DNA from: Oikopleura dioica
Taxonomy: Eukaryota; Chordata; Appendicularia; Copelata; Oikopleuridae
Assembly (NCBI GenBank): GCA_907165135.1
Contig: OU015566.1
Coordinates: 7,114,157 to 7,178,156 of the forward strand
DNA: 64,000 nt
Direction of reading: 5' to 3'
Position 1 is the stretch's first letter. The number at the start of each line of letters is the position of its first letter. The position numbers and the translations under genes are program-made. Below are positions 43,826 through 55,586 of this stretch, in pieces. The notes below the pieces were generated by a model. It saw only the letters and a program-made list of their open reading frames with translations. It did no database searches and was not told the origin of the DNA.

Positions 43826-46272
43826 ATGGGCAAGGTAGTCAAATGGGTCGGCATTGCCTTTGGCACAGCCGTCGCTTTAGGAATCGGAGTAACCATTGGT
43901 TGGTTTAGTAAACCTGATGGTAAGTTCTACTTTTAAATTGGTAAATAGCTCTTTGAAGCTATTGAGGACCCAGTTAGTGACCTTCCTGATCCTGAAAATG
44001 ACGGTTTCGATTTCAAATTAATCGACGAGTTCACCAATGCCGTTGATAAAAAGTTCCTTGAGCAAGAGACAGAACATCTAAGCACAAAAATTCGATGGGC
44101 AACGAGCCAGGGCGATTATGAAATGGCTGATTATATCATCAATAAATGGAAAGATCAACTCGATGATGCTTGGTCCCTCGACTATCAGATTGTCCATTCT
44201 TACCCCGAAGAAGAAAATTGCTATGCTAGGCTTGTTGGTGGAGCTAAAGAATTTACCCTTCGTAAAAAAGAAGATGCAGAAGAACTGCAAAACGATGACC
44301 AGGTCCTTATGTTTTACAATGCCTGGGCTCCTTCTACTGAAGCCCCAATTTCCACATCCAAGCTTGTCTACGGACACTACTGTAATGAAGACAATGTAAA
44401 CTGGCTGTTGGACCAAGACAGCGATATTTTTGACGGAGCAGTGGTCATTTGCAAATATGGTGGCGGCGCCGGGCGGCCAGATAAGGGCAAGAATGTAAAA
44501 CCACATGGAGCCGCTGCGGTTTTGATCTTCTCCGATCCTTATGACGCCTCCGACCCGTCAGACAAAGACTTTCCCGAAGGACCTGGAATTCCAGAAGATA
44601 CTGTTCAACGAGGCTCGGCAAAATACAAACGAGGCGATCCTACTTCTCCCGGATATCCATCAATCGACGGAGCTTACTTTGATGACTTGGAAGATCTACT
44701 GAATTACACTAGAACTCAAGTAGAAAGTCCACACATCTGGGCACCCCTTCCTTCCCAGCCCATCGCCTGGGGCGACGCGAAATATCTTCTCTCTCAACTT
44801 GAAGGAGGCCCTGTAAATTCAGAATGGATTAGCGAAACTGCGCTTGATACTCTTGAGAATTTCGGAGGATCTTTGAAAGACAACCAGATGTTTGAACTTC
44901 AAATCGCTGTCAAATACGAGCGCAAGAAATCCCAAGATGTCATCGGCATCATCGAAGGATCAGAATACCCAGATGAATATGTCCTGATTGGGAATCACCG
45001 AGACACCTGGGTCAAAGGAGCAATCGATGCTGGAGCTGGAATGACAACGATTTTTGAAATTTCGCGGCTCTTCAAAGAACTGGAAATTCGACCAAAAAGG
45101 ACGGTGGTCTTCTGCTCTTGGGGAAGTGAAGAACATGGACTGATGGGAAGCATCGAATTTACCGAGGAATTCCTGGCTGTTCTCAAAGAAAGAGCGATTC
45201 TTTACGTCAATGCCGGTAAACCATATTTTTGGCTTTTCTCACGCATTTTTAGATGTGAGTTTCAAAGGAAATGAATATTTCTACTCATCCGCATCTCAAC
45301 AAATGCACGAGCTGGTTTTCGAGCTGACCGACTACATAAAAGACCACAACGACGAAAGCATGACTGTTACCGAAAGATGGGCAGAGAAAACTGAAGCTAC
45401 AGGAAGACCTACTATCGGAAATCCAGGTTTCATAATAATGATATTCTTGATTCTGATTTTATAGGTCTTGGTTCCGACTACGCTCCATTTCATCAATTCG
45501 CAGGCGTACCGATTGTTGATGTCGGTTTTAATCAGAAAACAAGAAAAGTTTCTCAATATTCAACCTATCATACCGGTGAAATATCTTCGCAAACAATCTC
45601 TTTTACAAAATTAAAGGATACGACAACCTCGAATATCTTCATATGATCGACCCTGGATTTTCCGCGGCGAAGAAAGTCACTGAAATCGCTGGTGCTATTT
45701 TGATCAGAGCAGCATGCTCTGACTACTTCCCCGTTGATCCCTCTCCAATGGCTGATTACGTCGATAGTTTGGATGAAAAACTTCCGGAAGTGGGCAGCGA
45801 GGTTTCGACCGAGCAACAAAATTTGATCAAACGAGCAAGCGCGTCTTTCAAAAATCAGGAATTTGGTCTTACTCGATGTTTTATTTTGATTTCAAAAAAT
45901 TAAAGAACCATGACAAGCTTCGAGCAGCGAAGCAAATCTATGATGACAGTGATAGCATGGACAAAAAACGATCTTTCATGAGATTGTTGAATTACTCAAA
46001 ATACCTAACCGACCAGAACTGCTGCCACCCGATCCAACATGATCTTCAAAATGTGGTTGTTTCAAGTCGACAAGAAGGTGGACCGGCAACATATCCCGGA
46101 ATTTCAAACTACTTTGGTCTTGGAGACAAGGAAGAGATCCAACGACAGGTTAATTAATAATTATTTCCTAGGTATAACGAGTCTTTAGGTTGGAATCTTG
46201 ATCACTCGACTCAACGCTGCCGCTGATTACTTGAATCTGAAACCGTTTTCTGTTCGAGCGAACGAGCTCTGA
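43826..46272 (+). CDS. Glutamate carboxypeptidase II-like membrane peptidase
   Basis: M28 family peptidase of the GCPII/NAALADase/transferrin-receptor type, a type II membrane ectoenzyme. E1 (43826-43919) encodes a short cytosolic start and signal anchor (VGIAFGTAVALGIGVTIGWF). The long E2 (43959-45215) spans the PA domain and most of the catalytic domain; four or more small exons with introns of 41-45 bp finish the gene at TGA 46270-46272. The five zinc ligands expected from GCPII are visible: H in GNHRDTW, D in GAIDAGAG, E in SWGSEEHG, D in VNADVSF, H in TYHTGYDN. The enzyme should be active. The frame breaks at the A5 run 45850-45854 or the T3 run 45862-45864; one more base joins SASFK to WSYSMFYFDF, which aligns with the GCPII helical dimer domain. 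Substrate cannot be told from sequence. Confidence 0.88.
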
Positions 46273-46676
46273 TTGAATAGCCTTTGAATTCTTAGACTTT
46301 CAATAAACGCCCAAAAATTTCTTTTTCGTAAAGCTTGCAAGAACCATAAAAATTTTTCAATTATTGTAAAAGAAGCTAGCGAGGGAGCTTTCTTTCCTTC
46401 CTCCAGAAAACATCTACCAGCTTGTTTTTGTTCTTTGAAAAGTGAGGCTTTATATGTTCTCGATCACGTGTATAAGTTGAATAAATGATGAGAATTTTTC
46501 AAATAAAAGCAACTTGCTGTTAGTCTCTTCGTTCAGTTGATCTTCCTTTTTTCAAGAGATGTTTTTCTAAGTTTTGATATTTTTTATAGATTTTTCGGGG
46601 TTTTACGGGGCATTATTTATTTTTTCATAACATATTTTTTCCAGAATATTTTTTGATTTTTTCAAAGAATTTTTGA
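46273..46676. other. Intergenic, upstream of the polycystin-like gene
   Basis: AT-rich. It must contain the missing first exon(s) of the polycystin-like gene, since its long exon has no in-frame ATG before a TGA at 46674-46676. No clear signal-peptide exon could be chosen. Confidence 0.4.
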
Positions 46677-49600
46677 TTCATATTCATCCCTCAAAGTAAT
46701 GAAAAGTACTGGTTGTCCGTTCCCATTGTTGACAGGAATTTGGACCTTTGCATTTCTTACTGCAACAATTTACCATGCGATGGAATTGCACTGGCGACGC
46801 AAACAGCAACAACTTGTGGAATTATTAAAGCTGGAAAATTTAACGACGCTATAGGAGAGGTTAAATTGAAAAGAGACACTACTCTGAGTGTCGAAGATAC
46901 TGTGATGTTTTTATTCAACTTTCCGAGGACTGGATTTTATCTCAATTCTGCGAGCAGTGGATCAGTCGAAGATTATTTGTTTCTAAAATGGAAACTGAAA
47001 TCTGGTCATTCTTTGACACCCGCCCATGGAGATTCCGATGGTGCTTTAAAATATCAAAGCGATGATGGAAATATTAATTTTCATTCTGTACCAAGCCAGA
47101 GCGATTTTTTCGATCACTTTGAGCTTGACGAATGGGGGCAACAGTCGATTATTATTTACGAACACGATATTGACGAGTGCTCTTCAGGGACTCATAATTG
47201 CGGTACTTACATGAATTGTGAGAATACTGAAGGTTCTTTCGAGTGCTCCTGTATTAATGATCTTTACTACAAACTCGAACCAAGTGGAAATGCATGCCGA
47301 GATATCGACGAGTGCAACGAAGAAAGTCCAACGGGAAAGCAATGTGACCTCGCCACGACCAACTGCGTAAATCATATTGGCATCTACGACTGCCCTTGCA
47401 AATCTGGCTACGAGAAAAAAACAGAATGGGAATGTCAAGACATCAATGAATGCACAACGACAGATCCTTCACTCAAACATAATTGTGATTCGAGTAAAAA
47501 TGAAATCTGTGAGAATCAACCAGGTGGTTTCAATTGTCTTTGCCCAAGAAAAAGTTTGATCGACAGAAGGAAAAAAATAAGTCACCATATTTGAAAAAAA
47601 AAATTAATCAAACTCAAAAAAGTGGCTCTACCAGAAATGCCACCACCAATAATTGCGATGACATCAATGAGTGTGAGGATTCCACGACCGCGTGTGGTAA
47701 CGATCACCAAATCTGTACCAATACAGTTGGAAGTTATGAATGTTCCTGTGTCACTGGCTTTCAACCACAGTCAAATGCCAACCTCAATTCGCCCAATGAT
47801 TTAGTTTGCAAAGACACCAACGAGTGCCAAACTCCGGCGCTTGTGCTTCAAAACTGTGGGGTCAATGTTACTTGTGACAATACAGTGGGGAGCTTTTCAT
47901 GCGACTGTCAGTACCCGGGCCATTTTTACAATGGAACAGGGAAAATCTGCCTTGATATCAACGAGTGCCTCGACTCCGCAAGCTGTCCAACTTACTCAAC
48001 TTGTGATAATTTCGACATGTCTTATTCATGTACCTGTGATGATGGCTTTTACGGAGAATGCACCGGAAGCAGCTGCGAAACGTTAACTTGCGAAGACATA
48101 GACGAGTGTGCTGAATTCATATGTGACGAAAGCATGGAGTGCGAGAATTTCATCGGCTCGTATTCATGCTTCTGCCGCCAGGGGCTTATCGAAGAAAGAG
48201 GCAAATGCGTCGACATTGATGAGTGCTTAGACGAAAACAATTGTCCGGAAAACAGCAGATGCGAAAATTTCGAGGCGTCATACAGCTGCAAATGCGACGA
48301 GGGCTTTTACGAAAATTCGTGCGAGGGAGTAGACCATTGTGCGGATTTCCGCTGCGAAGACATAGACGAGTGCTTGGAGGAGAATCTCAACGTCTGTGAA
48401 ATAAAGTGTTTGAACAATCCCGGCAACTACACTTGCGATTGCCCACTGATGCTAGAAAAAGTTGGATTTGGAGGATGCCAAGCTCAGGAGGTCGAAATAC
48501 AACTCGACTTCGATGCTCAAATGATCGTCGTGAATGCTTTTTCGATTCTGAGCGACAAGATTTCCAATATTTCAAACGCAATCGACGCGAAAACTCTTGC
48601 CATCGCAGAAGGCATTGATGCTGCGGCGAATATGACCGAGGGTATTTTGAATAAAATGATGGATCCAAAGAGCATTTCGGACAAGTTTTTGCACACTTTA
48701 ACTTCTTCAAATCTCGATCTGGCGATTTTGCTCGAACCAAAAGCGCAGGAAGTGATTCAACAACTCGAAGATCTTCTTCAGAAAATCAGTTCGGATGACT
48801 TGTCCTCTGATAAGTTTCACATGGCTGAAGGTGGTATCATGCCAAATTTCACCATCGATAGCTTGTCTCAAACAAGATCGTCTGAAGAGCCAGTAATCTG
48901 TCAAATAGACATCAACCCTTTTATCTACACAAAGACCGATCTAAATCTTGAGCAGCGGTTCTTGTTCATCAAAAATTACTCTGGCACTGCGACAATTACA
49001 GCAACAGACAAAACTCTCGTGCCAGACAAATTCGCGAAAACATTGAAAAGTGACAAGGCAGAAATAGTCAGATTTGATTTGGTTAGAGAAGAAGACTTTT
49101 TCATCTTTTTCGAATTGCCCGAAGATGTCAAAATTGAGGTGTGGATCGAATTTTGGAAAGCTCCAGAGCCAGAAGTATTGAAATTCCGGCATCAGGTAAA
49201 TTTGCCTATCACAAAGACGGCTTCTGAAGTTTCGTCGACTATTTGTGACCCATTCGGAAAGTGTGTTGGAAACGAAGCTGGTATTTTTCTGAATAAAGAT
49301 GAAATCGCAAAATGTTTTTCAAGACCTCAGTGCTCAATCTTTCTTCAAATTTACTCATCCCAAGATGCTGAAATCACCATTCATCCCTTCTCAAAAACTT
49401 GCGTTGCTGATCAATCGAAGAAATGGAGCACCAATAATTGCAATGTCAGCCCACACTCGACATTCCACGAGCTCAAGTGCTCCTGCCAGATCGAGGAAGA
49501 AGTTAAAGTTGCAGTTATGACCGGAAAATTTGAAACAAAGGAGGATTATTTATCCATTAAAATCGCGAAAATCATTGAGCTAACAATCACGATCTTCCCG

Positions 49601-52595
49601 ATCCTCCTCGCTGGAATCTGGTTTCTATCTCTCAGCAAAGCTCGAGCGACAGATCGAAAACTAATCCGAAGACTTCAGCCACAACAAGTGGCGGTAGTCG
49701 AAAACACTGTAGCTCCTGAGCTGACGATAATCATTCTCGATTCTTATTATTTGATCGAGGCAGCGCCCAACTTCGTCAACATCGAAATACTTTATATTGA
49801 CTTGATTCAAAAGCGTAAAACTCACAAGCTTATACTAGGAAGAAAAGACTGCAATATCATTCATAATGGAGGAAAAACTGTTTTTATTTGCAACATGCCG
49901 ATAATGAAGGTTCTTTCAGTCAAATTATGGATTGACTTCAATGCGAAAAAAAGCGTTTCCTTTTGGCCAAAGTCGTTGGAATTCAGAAGGCTTGGGAAGT
50001 ATCCAAGGAAAGCTGGCGCTTATGACGTACGGGTTTTGAGTTCTTTCGACTCCCTGGTCTTGTTCGACGAGCGACTGTCTGTCATGACCAATGACACGAC
50101 GATCACAAATGATGTCAACATCAAATCAAGACGGCAAGGGAGATTGTTAGAGTACATGATCGAATACAACAACTGGTTTGGAATCAACTTCAAGAAAAAA
50201 TACTCAAGCTTCAATTGTCAAACACGCATCATTCTCTCAGGCTTCACTCTATCACTTGCGATTCTGTTGAATTTGCTTTTCTACATTAATTTCATCCCCG
50301 GAGAAGTCCTTCAATTTGGAAACTTCCTGCTTTCCTTTTCGCTTATTCTTTCAATCCCAGCTACACAAGGGATGAATCTTCTAGTGACTTTTGCTGTTCG
50401 GAAAATTTTCATGAATCTCCTACCAGCGGAATTGTCCGTTACGAGGACAGAGAAACGACGGAGCTTTCTCGTGATGTTTTTGGTCGGAGGAATTTGTGGA
50501 TGCTTGAGCTTAACTGTACTCTATTACCCGAAGCTCAACCGGATCAGTGAAGAAATTTGGTACTCGTCTGTTTATCTCACTTGCTTATTCGAAACTGTCA
50601 TTACTCCGAGCTTGATCTCAGTTCTCCTTTATGTCTTCAACACCGAAATCGCCCAATCCAAATCCTTCAAACTCTTCTTTCCAAAAAACAAGCCCGAGTT
50701 TTACTCAGGCGAGTACGAAAGCTTACACCAAGAGAATTTTCTCACACGGAAAGAAATCTCCAAAATCGTCAATTCTTCAAATCAACGCGAAGATTTGATT
50801 CGAACGATCTTCAAATTTGCCGCTTATCTCTTTCTTATAAGTTCTTTATACGGCCTCAGTACAGTCATTTTGCCTTCTGAAAAGTTTCATGTGGATCGAA
50901 ATTTCAGAAATCATCTCGATTTCGGTAAAGAGCTCCTCACAATGGATAACATGTGGGACACAGTGAAGACGAAAGTTCCAGAAATCATGCACCGAGATGC
51001 CTTTTACAATGATAAAAAGCTGTCGTTCAGGGAGCAAAAATTTGCATCAGACTTTGTCAATTTCCGCCTCGGTCCAGCTTCATTTATTCAATATCGTTCA
51101 CAGTGCGGAGTTTTCGATAAGAAATGGGTGCCTGCGCCAGAGCCAATATCAATTGGAAATCTCAAAAGAAGAAAGATCTCTCCTTCCCACCTACCCTGGC
51201 TCTCTGAAACAAGAAGTTTTCTGCCAGATGATATTTTGCTGAAAACGAACTTGGAACTAACCGGCTGTGAGTTTTTCGCTGAGTTGGGTACTTCAAGAGA
51301 AAGCGCAGAGTTCATGATCAACGAACTGTTTGAAAATGCCTGGGCAGATGAAAAGACAGAACTGGTTATTTTCGAGCAGAGCTTTTTGAACATGAACATC
51401 AACTCTTTCATCCAACTTCGGTTGATTTTCGAGTTCCAAGAAGGCGGGGCCATCTTCCCATCACTCTCAATTCAACAGCTCAAAAACGTTGATCTCTCCG
51501 ACTCAATTCTAGCGCTGAGTTTGTCGGTCTTTGCGATTTTCTTTCTTTACGAAATTTATGCTGTTGGAAAGATTTTCTACCTTCGGTGGTTTTGCTTTGT
51601 CACGATTTTTCAAATAGTCCTATGCTTGCTCGACGCTGGAATCCTCGCATTGTATATTCTTAGGACAAAGTTTCTGTCCAAAGCAATTGCACATTTTGTG
51701 ATGGATCCGAAGGGCAGTCCGAAATTTGCAGATGTTTTCTTGGTGCAATATTATTTTATTTCAATGGTGGCCATTTCTTTATTTCTTCATACTCTTTTCC
51801 TCGTTCATATTTTATCGACGCTCTCTGTTGTCAGAAGTAATTCTTAATTGAGTAATGCAATTTTAAGATTTTTAGTGTACAAAATCGTCCTCAGAAAGTT
51901 GAAAATCACTCTAGCTCCTTATGTGGTTGGAATACTACCGATTCAACTTGGCATTTCTTCAGTTATTTTTCTCATTTACCAGAACTCTTCAAATTTGTTT
52001 CGCACTTTTGGCCGGACTTTCTTCACGATTGTTTGGCAAGGCTACCTCAAGCCTTCAGGTAGGAAGAAACTAAGCTACAATAAAAACGCCTGGTCTGGGA
52101 CGGTCAAAAATACGCTTGGTTTGGGACGGTCGGGCCGTTTAAAGATCAAAGGCGCACGCCCAGGGGGTGATTTTTAACTTATTGCGAGCAAAATTGGCGC
52201 TAGAGAGGATAATGAAAAAACGCCTGGTTTGGGACGCTTTTGTTGATTAAGGCCGTCCCAGACCAGGCGTTTTTACTGTACTGTCGGTTTAAATTTGTTC
52301 AGACATGAATGCCGACCTCGAAAGTCTGCTAGACAACGACTGGCGAAGATTGGCTCAAACGATTTATTGCGTTTTGAATTTTTCGATGATGTACGTTTCG
52401 ATGAACATGATAATTGCCATCATTTGCGATACAAACGTCGATGTCCGAAGAGAAGAGTTTCATCTCGACTGGCTCAACTTGGCGGCAAAATATTTCAAGA
52501 GAAAAATCGTCAGGATGAAAAGAAGAACTCAGTACATTTTCAATTATGACAGCGTGCGTGTCAATCCGAATAGGCGAAATGCTATTTGGGAATAA
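46677..52595 (+). CDS. EGF-rich polycystin-1-like channel protein
   Basis: Multi-pass protein of the polycystin-1 family with calcium-binding EGF modules. The long exon (about 46.68 kb to 51836) is followed by 51876-52058 and 52303-52595. Order: unrecognised N-domain; about eight EGF repeats (DIDEC or DINEC motifs, 47.17-48.48 kb); a GAIN-like region ending in a GPS-like Cys pair (WSTNNC then LKCSC) but without the usual HL/T cleavage residues; TM1 (49.57-49.63); PLAT domain starting ELTIIILDSYYLIE (49.72-50.0); several membrane helices; the polycystin extracellular TOP domain (50.94-51.45); and channel helices ending FSMMYVSMNMIIAIICDTNVD, close to the PKD pore segment. The true start is in an unseen upstream exon, or one base is missing after the ATG at 46699. 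The frame breaks in the A7 run 47571-47577, where one more A restores it. Likely a ciliary or sensory channel subunit. Confidence 0.85.
52078..52278. mobile_element. Tc1/mariner-like MITE in the last polycystin intron
   Basis: A 201-bp element with inverted repeats CARTAAAAACGCCTGGTCTG (then GGACGG) flanked by TA on both sides (52076-52077 and 52279-52280). Further inner copies of the CTTGG/CCTGGTTTGGGACG word are present. It makes up most of the 244-bp intron 52059-52302. Confidence 0.88.
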
Positions 52596-52608
52596 AAAAA
52601 CTTCTTTC

Positions 52609-52614
52609 AATAAA
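52609..52614 (+). terminator. Polyadenylation signal of the polycystin-like gene
   Basis: AATAAA 14 bp after the stop codon. The convergent astacin gene stops only 50 bp from the polycystin stop (52595 versus 52646), so the 3' ends probably overlap. Confidence 0.6.
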
Positions 52615-52645
52615 AGAAAATTGAGTCGGGATTGTTCTTTTTTAT

Positions 52646-55586
52646 TTAGCAAGTGATAATAGACATTGACTTGTCCATCTTCACCCACTGGCTTTTCCAT
52701 TGAGTATTGCATTTCACCGCAAATTTGTTTTGAGTCAAGTGAGAATCGTTTTCGCATTTTACAATGCACCATTTTCGTCCAACCGATCCACCACATGCGA
52801 GCTTGTGACCAGTCGGTAGAAATTTGGATGGAATCGAATCTTGAGTGCATTTTTCAGTAGGAACAGAAACACTATCTCCAGTGCAGCTTGGTAGCTAAAA
52901 TAATTTCGAAAGGTGATTAATTTATATAACTGACCGTGGTCCCCTTCGCTTTTATCCAAATATTCTGCTTCTTTCGACAGATCACTCCGTATCCTCCCGC
53001 GTCATTTCCATTTTCGCAGACAAGTCTGCATTTGTTTCCCTGGCACTGCCAAGAATGCTCTCCTTCTGGCTTGTGCTTCTCCGGAATGCAGGACGCGTCG
53101 CACTTTGATGTGAGACAATCGTCTGGCAGTTCACAGGTTGGAGCAGATCCTGAATTCGATTTTTTGACGGATCATTTTTCCTTTTACCTTTGACAACTCT
53201 CCAGCTGTTCGTTTTTCCTCTATGCATACATCTGATAAGATAATTTCTATCAATGAAGTTTCCAGCACATTTTGCTTTGCAACTTCGAGTTCTCTTCTTC
53301 ACATTAGTACAGGCCCAAGTTAATGCGCCGGTAGAGGATTCTAATGAGCTTGGAATTGACGAGATAGGGCAGATTGCAGGAGTTTGGGTTGTTGTTATCG
53401 TTGAAGTCGTCGTCGAAGTCGTCGTTGTAGTCGTCGTGGTAGTCGACGACGTTGTTGTCTTCCAACTTTCATCGAGGCATTCGTAGTTGCCATAAAGCGA
53501 CTCTGTCCGGAAGCAAAAATACGCATGTCCTGCAAAGTTGTAAGCAGTGTAATAAGTTCCACCAGTCGAATATTTATACAGTCTCCACGATCCGTACGCG
53601 TATCTGATCACATTTTCAATTCCTTCACATGTGTAGTATGCTGTTTTATCTTCTGGCCCTGTCCTGTGACAGATTCTCCATCCCAACCTAGGATTCTACT
53701 TTTTTTGTATTATTTTCTTGTAACTTACTTCAACTTCTTACAGCACTCATTTTTTACCACGCAGTCATTTCCATTCGGATCCGCCCAAGATGCAGGCCAG
53801 CTTCTCCCAACTTCTTCGTTGTTGTTCACATATCCATCTTTGCAAGAGCACTTGAATCCGTCCCGAACGTCCGTGCAGTCAGCATTGGGACCGCAAGTAT
53901 GAGTCCCAAGGGCGCATTCGTCTACTTCGGGGATAAAAGCGCACGATTTTCCGTCACCTTTGTATCCTTCGTTACATTTGCAAGAGAAACCTTCGAATCT
54001 GCTGGTACAAGTCGCATTTTCATCACAATCATTGGAAGCACAATTATCAGGCAAAGCAGGTCCATCTTTAGCGCAGGAAAGTCGAGTGCCTAGCCGATTC
54101 ATTTTGATGTTCATTGGTGGACAGATATTAGCGCCGCCATTCACTTTGTCCCAATAACTATAACTTCCACCTGAATTCAGTTTTGGTTAGATTCCTTTAT
54201 TTTCTTTACCTGGAAAGGGGTAGTAGCTGGGAGTCATATGGTACCACCAAGATGTCCACAAAGAGATAATGCCGCTTCCGTCGGGGCAACTCCAAGTTTC
54301 CCGGCCAGACGTTACTGAATCTGGATTGTAAACGCATGTGTAGCATTTGCTTCGGCAAAGAAAAATTCCCCCGCAACATCCATTCGGTGTTCTTGGGTAT
54401 TTTTCATTGCACGTGGCTAGACTTCCATCTTCATCTTCTCCGCCAGGGCAATCTTGAGTTCCGTCGCAAAGTCGATCCGTGAATACTTTCCGTTTTTCTC
54501 CAACTTTATCTTCAGAAGAGCAAGTCGCCGTGTCCGATAATTCGTAATCGGGAAACATCGGTGCTCCATCAGAAAAGGGTTTGGTCAACCCTTGACAGTA
54601 CATTTTTTGTATTTGTAATGCATCAGTCGTTGTTATTTTATTTCTACGTGTGAGATGAGACTCGTCTTTAAACGTTGCAATGGGTTGATCACTGTTCGCG
54701 AAGGTGAAGGAACTGTACTGCATAATGGATACTGGATCGTAAGTATCCGAAGTATCGAACCATCTTTCGGAAGAAACTTTGCTCCAAGCACCTTATAATT
54801 TCCGATTTGCAATTTCAATCTTACGTAATATTACCTGGATTTGATGTTCTTTCGGGAAAGTAATCAATATATTCGTCTCTATCAGGCCGCTGTTGCTCAT
54901 GGAGAACTCCGAGCGCATGCAGAACCTCGTGCTGGGTAACGCCTGTGCTTTGAGCGCAGCCAGTTGTCAAATTAATTTTCTGCCAGCCAGCAGGAACTCC
55001 CAATCCAGCGATTCCCCAACCTTTGCTTTTACCAACTGCAGACGAACAACCCGTATGTTTGACGAAAATGATCCCATGTCGAAACTCTTCGGTTGTTTCT
55101 ACCGAAACGTTTTCAAGGAATGGCATATGAAAGCATCCCAAAGCAGTTTCTAGTGACTTCATGTACTGTATAATTTTGTCCTGCTCCGCATTCAATGACG
55201 AATGAGACCAGACCGCCTTTATGACAAGTTAGAAAATATTCGTACAAACCATTCAAAAGTTTATTTCTAACTCATTCCTTCAATTTTAGGCAGCCATTTG
55301 TAAGAAGACTTGTACAATGCTCGAACCATAAGGTCATCATCTTCAACTAAACTACCATCCTCGTTGATTGCTTGCGACTCGTCCTCGATGATATTCCATT
55401 CAGATGTATTGACACCATAGGATTCGAATTCTTTCGCCTTTCAGAAAAAAGTTGCTATTCCCTCAATCTATTGGTACTTACAATCTCTTTGGAAATAAAC
55501 ATCTCGTCCTCGAAAACCTCTTCCTCAATTTCTTCAAAAATCTCTTGGGCCATTGACCCGACCAAAAGCCCGAAAAGGAGCTTCAT
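52646..55586 (-). CDS. Secreted astacin metalloprotease with LDLa and EGF modules
   Basis: Zinc endopeptidase of the astacin (M12A) family. The start ATG at 55586 opens a signal peptide (MKLLFGLLVGSMAQ) followed by an acidic propeptide. The catalytic domain carries the zinc motif HEVLHALGVLHEQQRPDRD (about 54.9 kb) and the Met-turn SIMQYSS (about 54.73 kb), so it should be active. Then come an LDL-receptor class A-like module (TDRLCDGTQDCPGGEDED), two EGF modules (CASNDCDENATC and DECALGTHTCGPNADC, 53.8-54.05 kb), a Thr-rich linker (about 53.4 kb) and Cys-rich modules to TAA at 52648-52646. Introns are short and phases fit. Tunicate and other invertebrate astacins with such tails act in hatching, matrix processing or digestion; the role here is open. 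It converges on the polycystin gene with 50 bp between stops. Confidence 0.88.
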
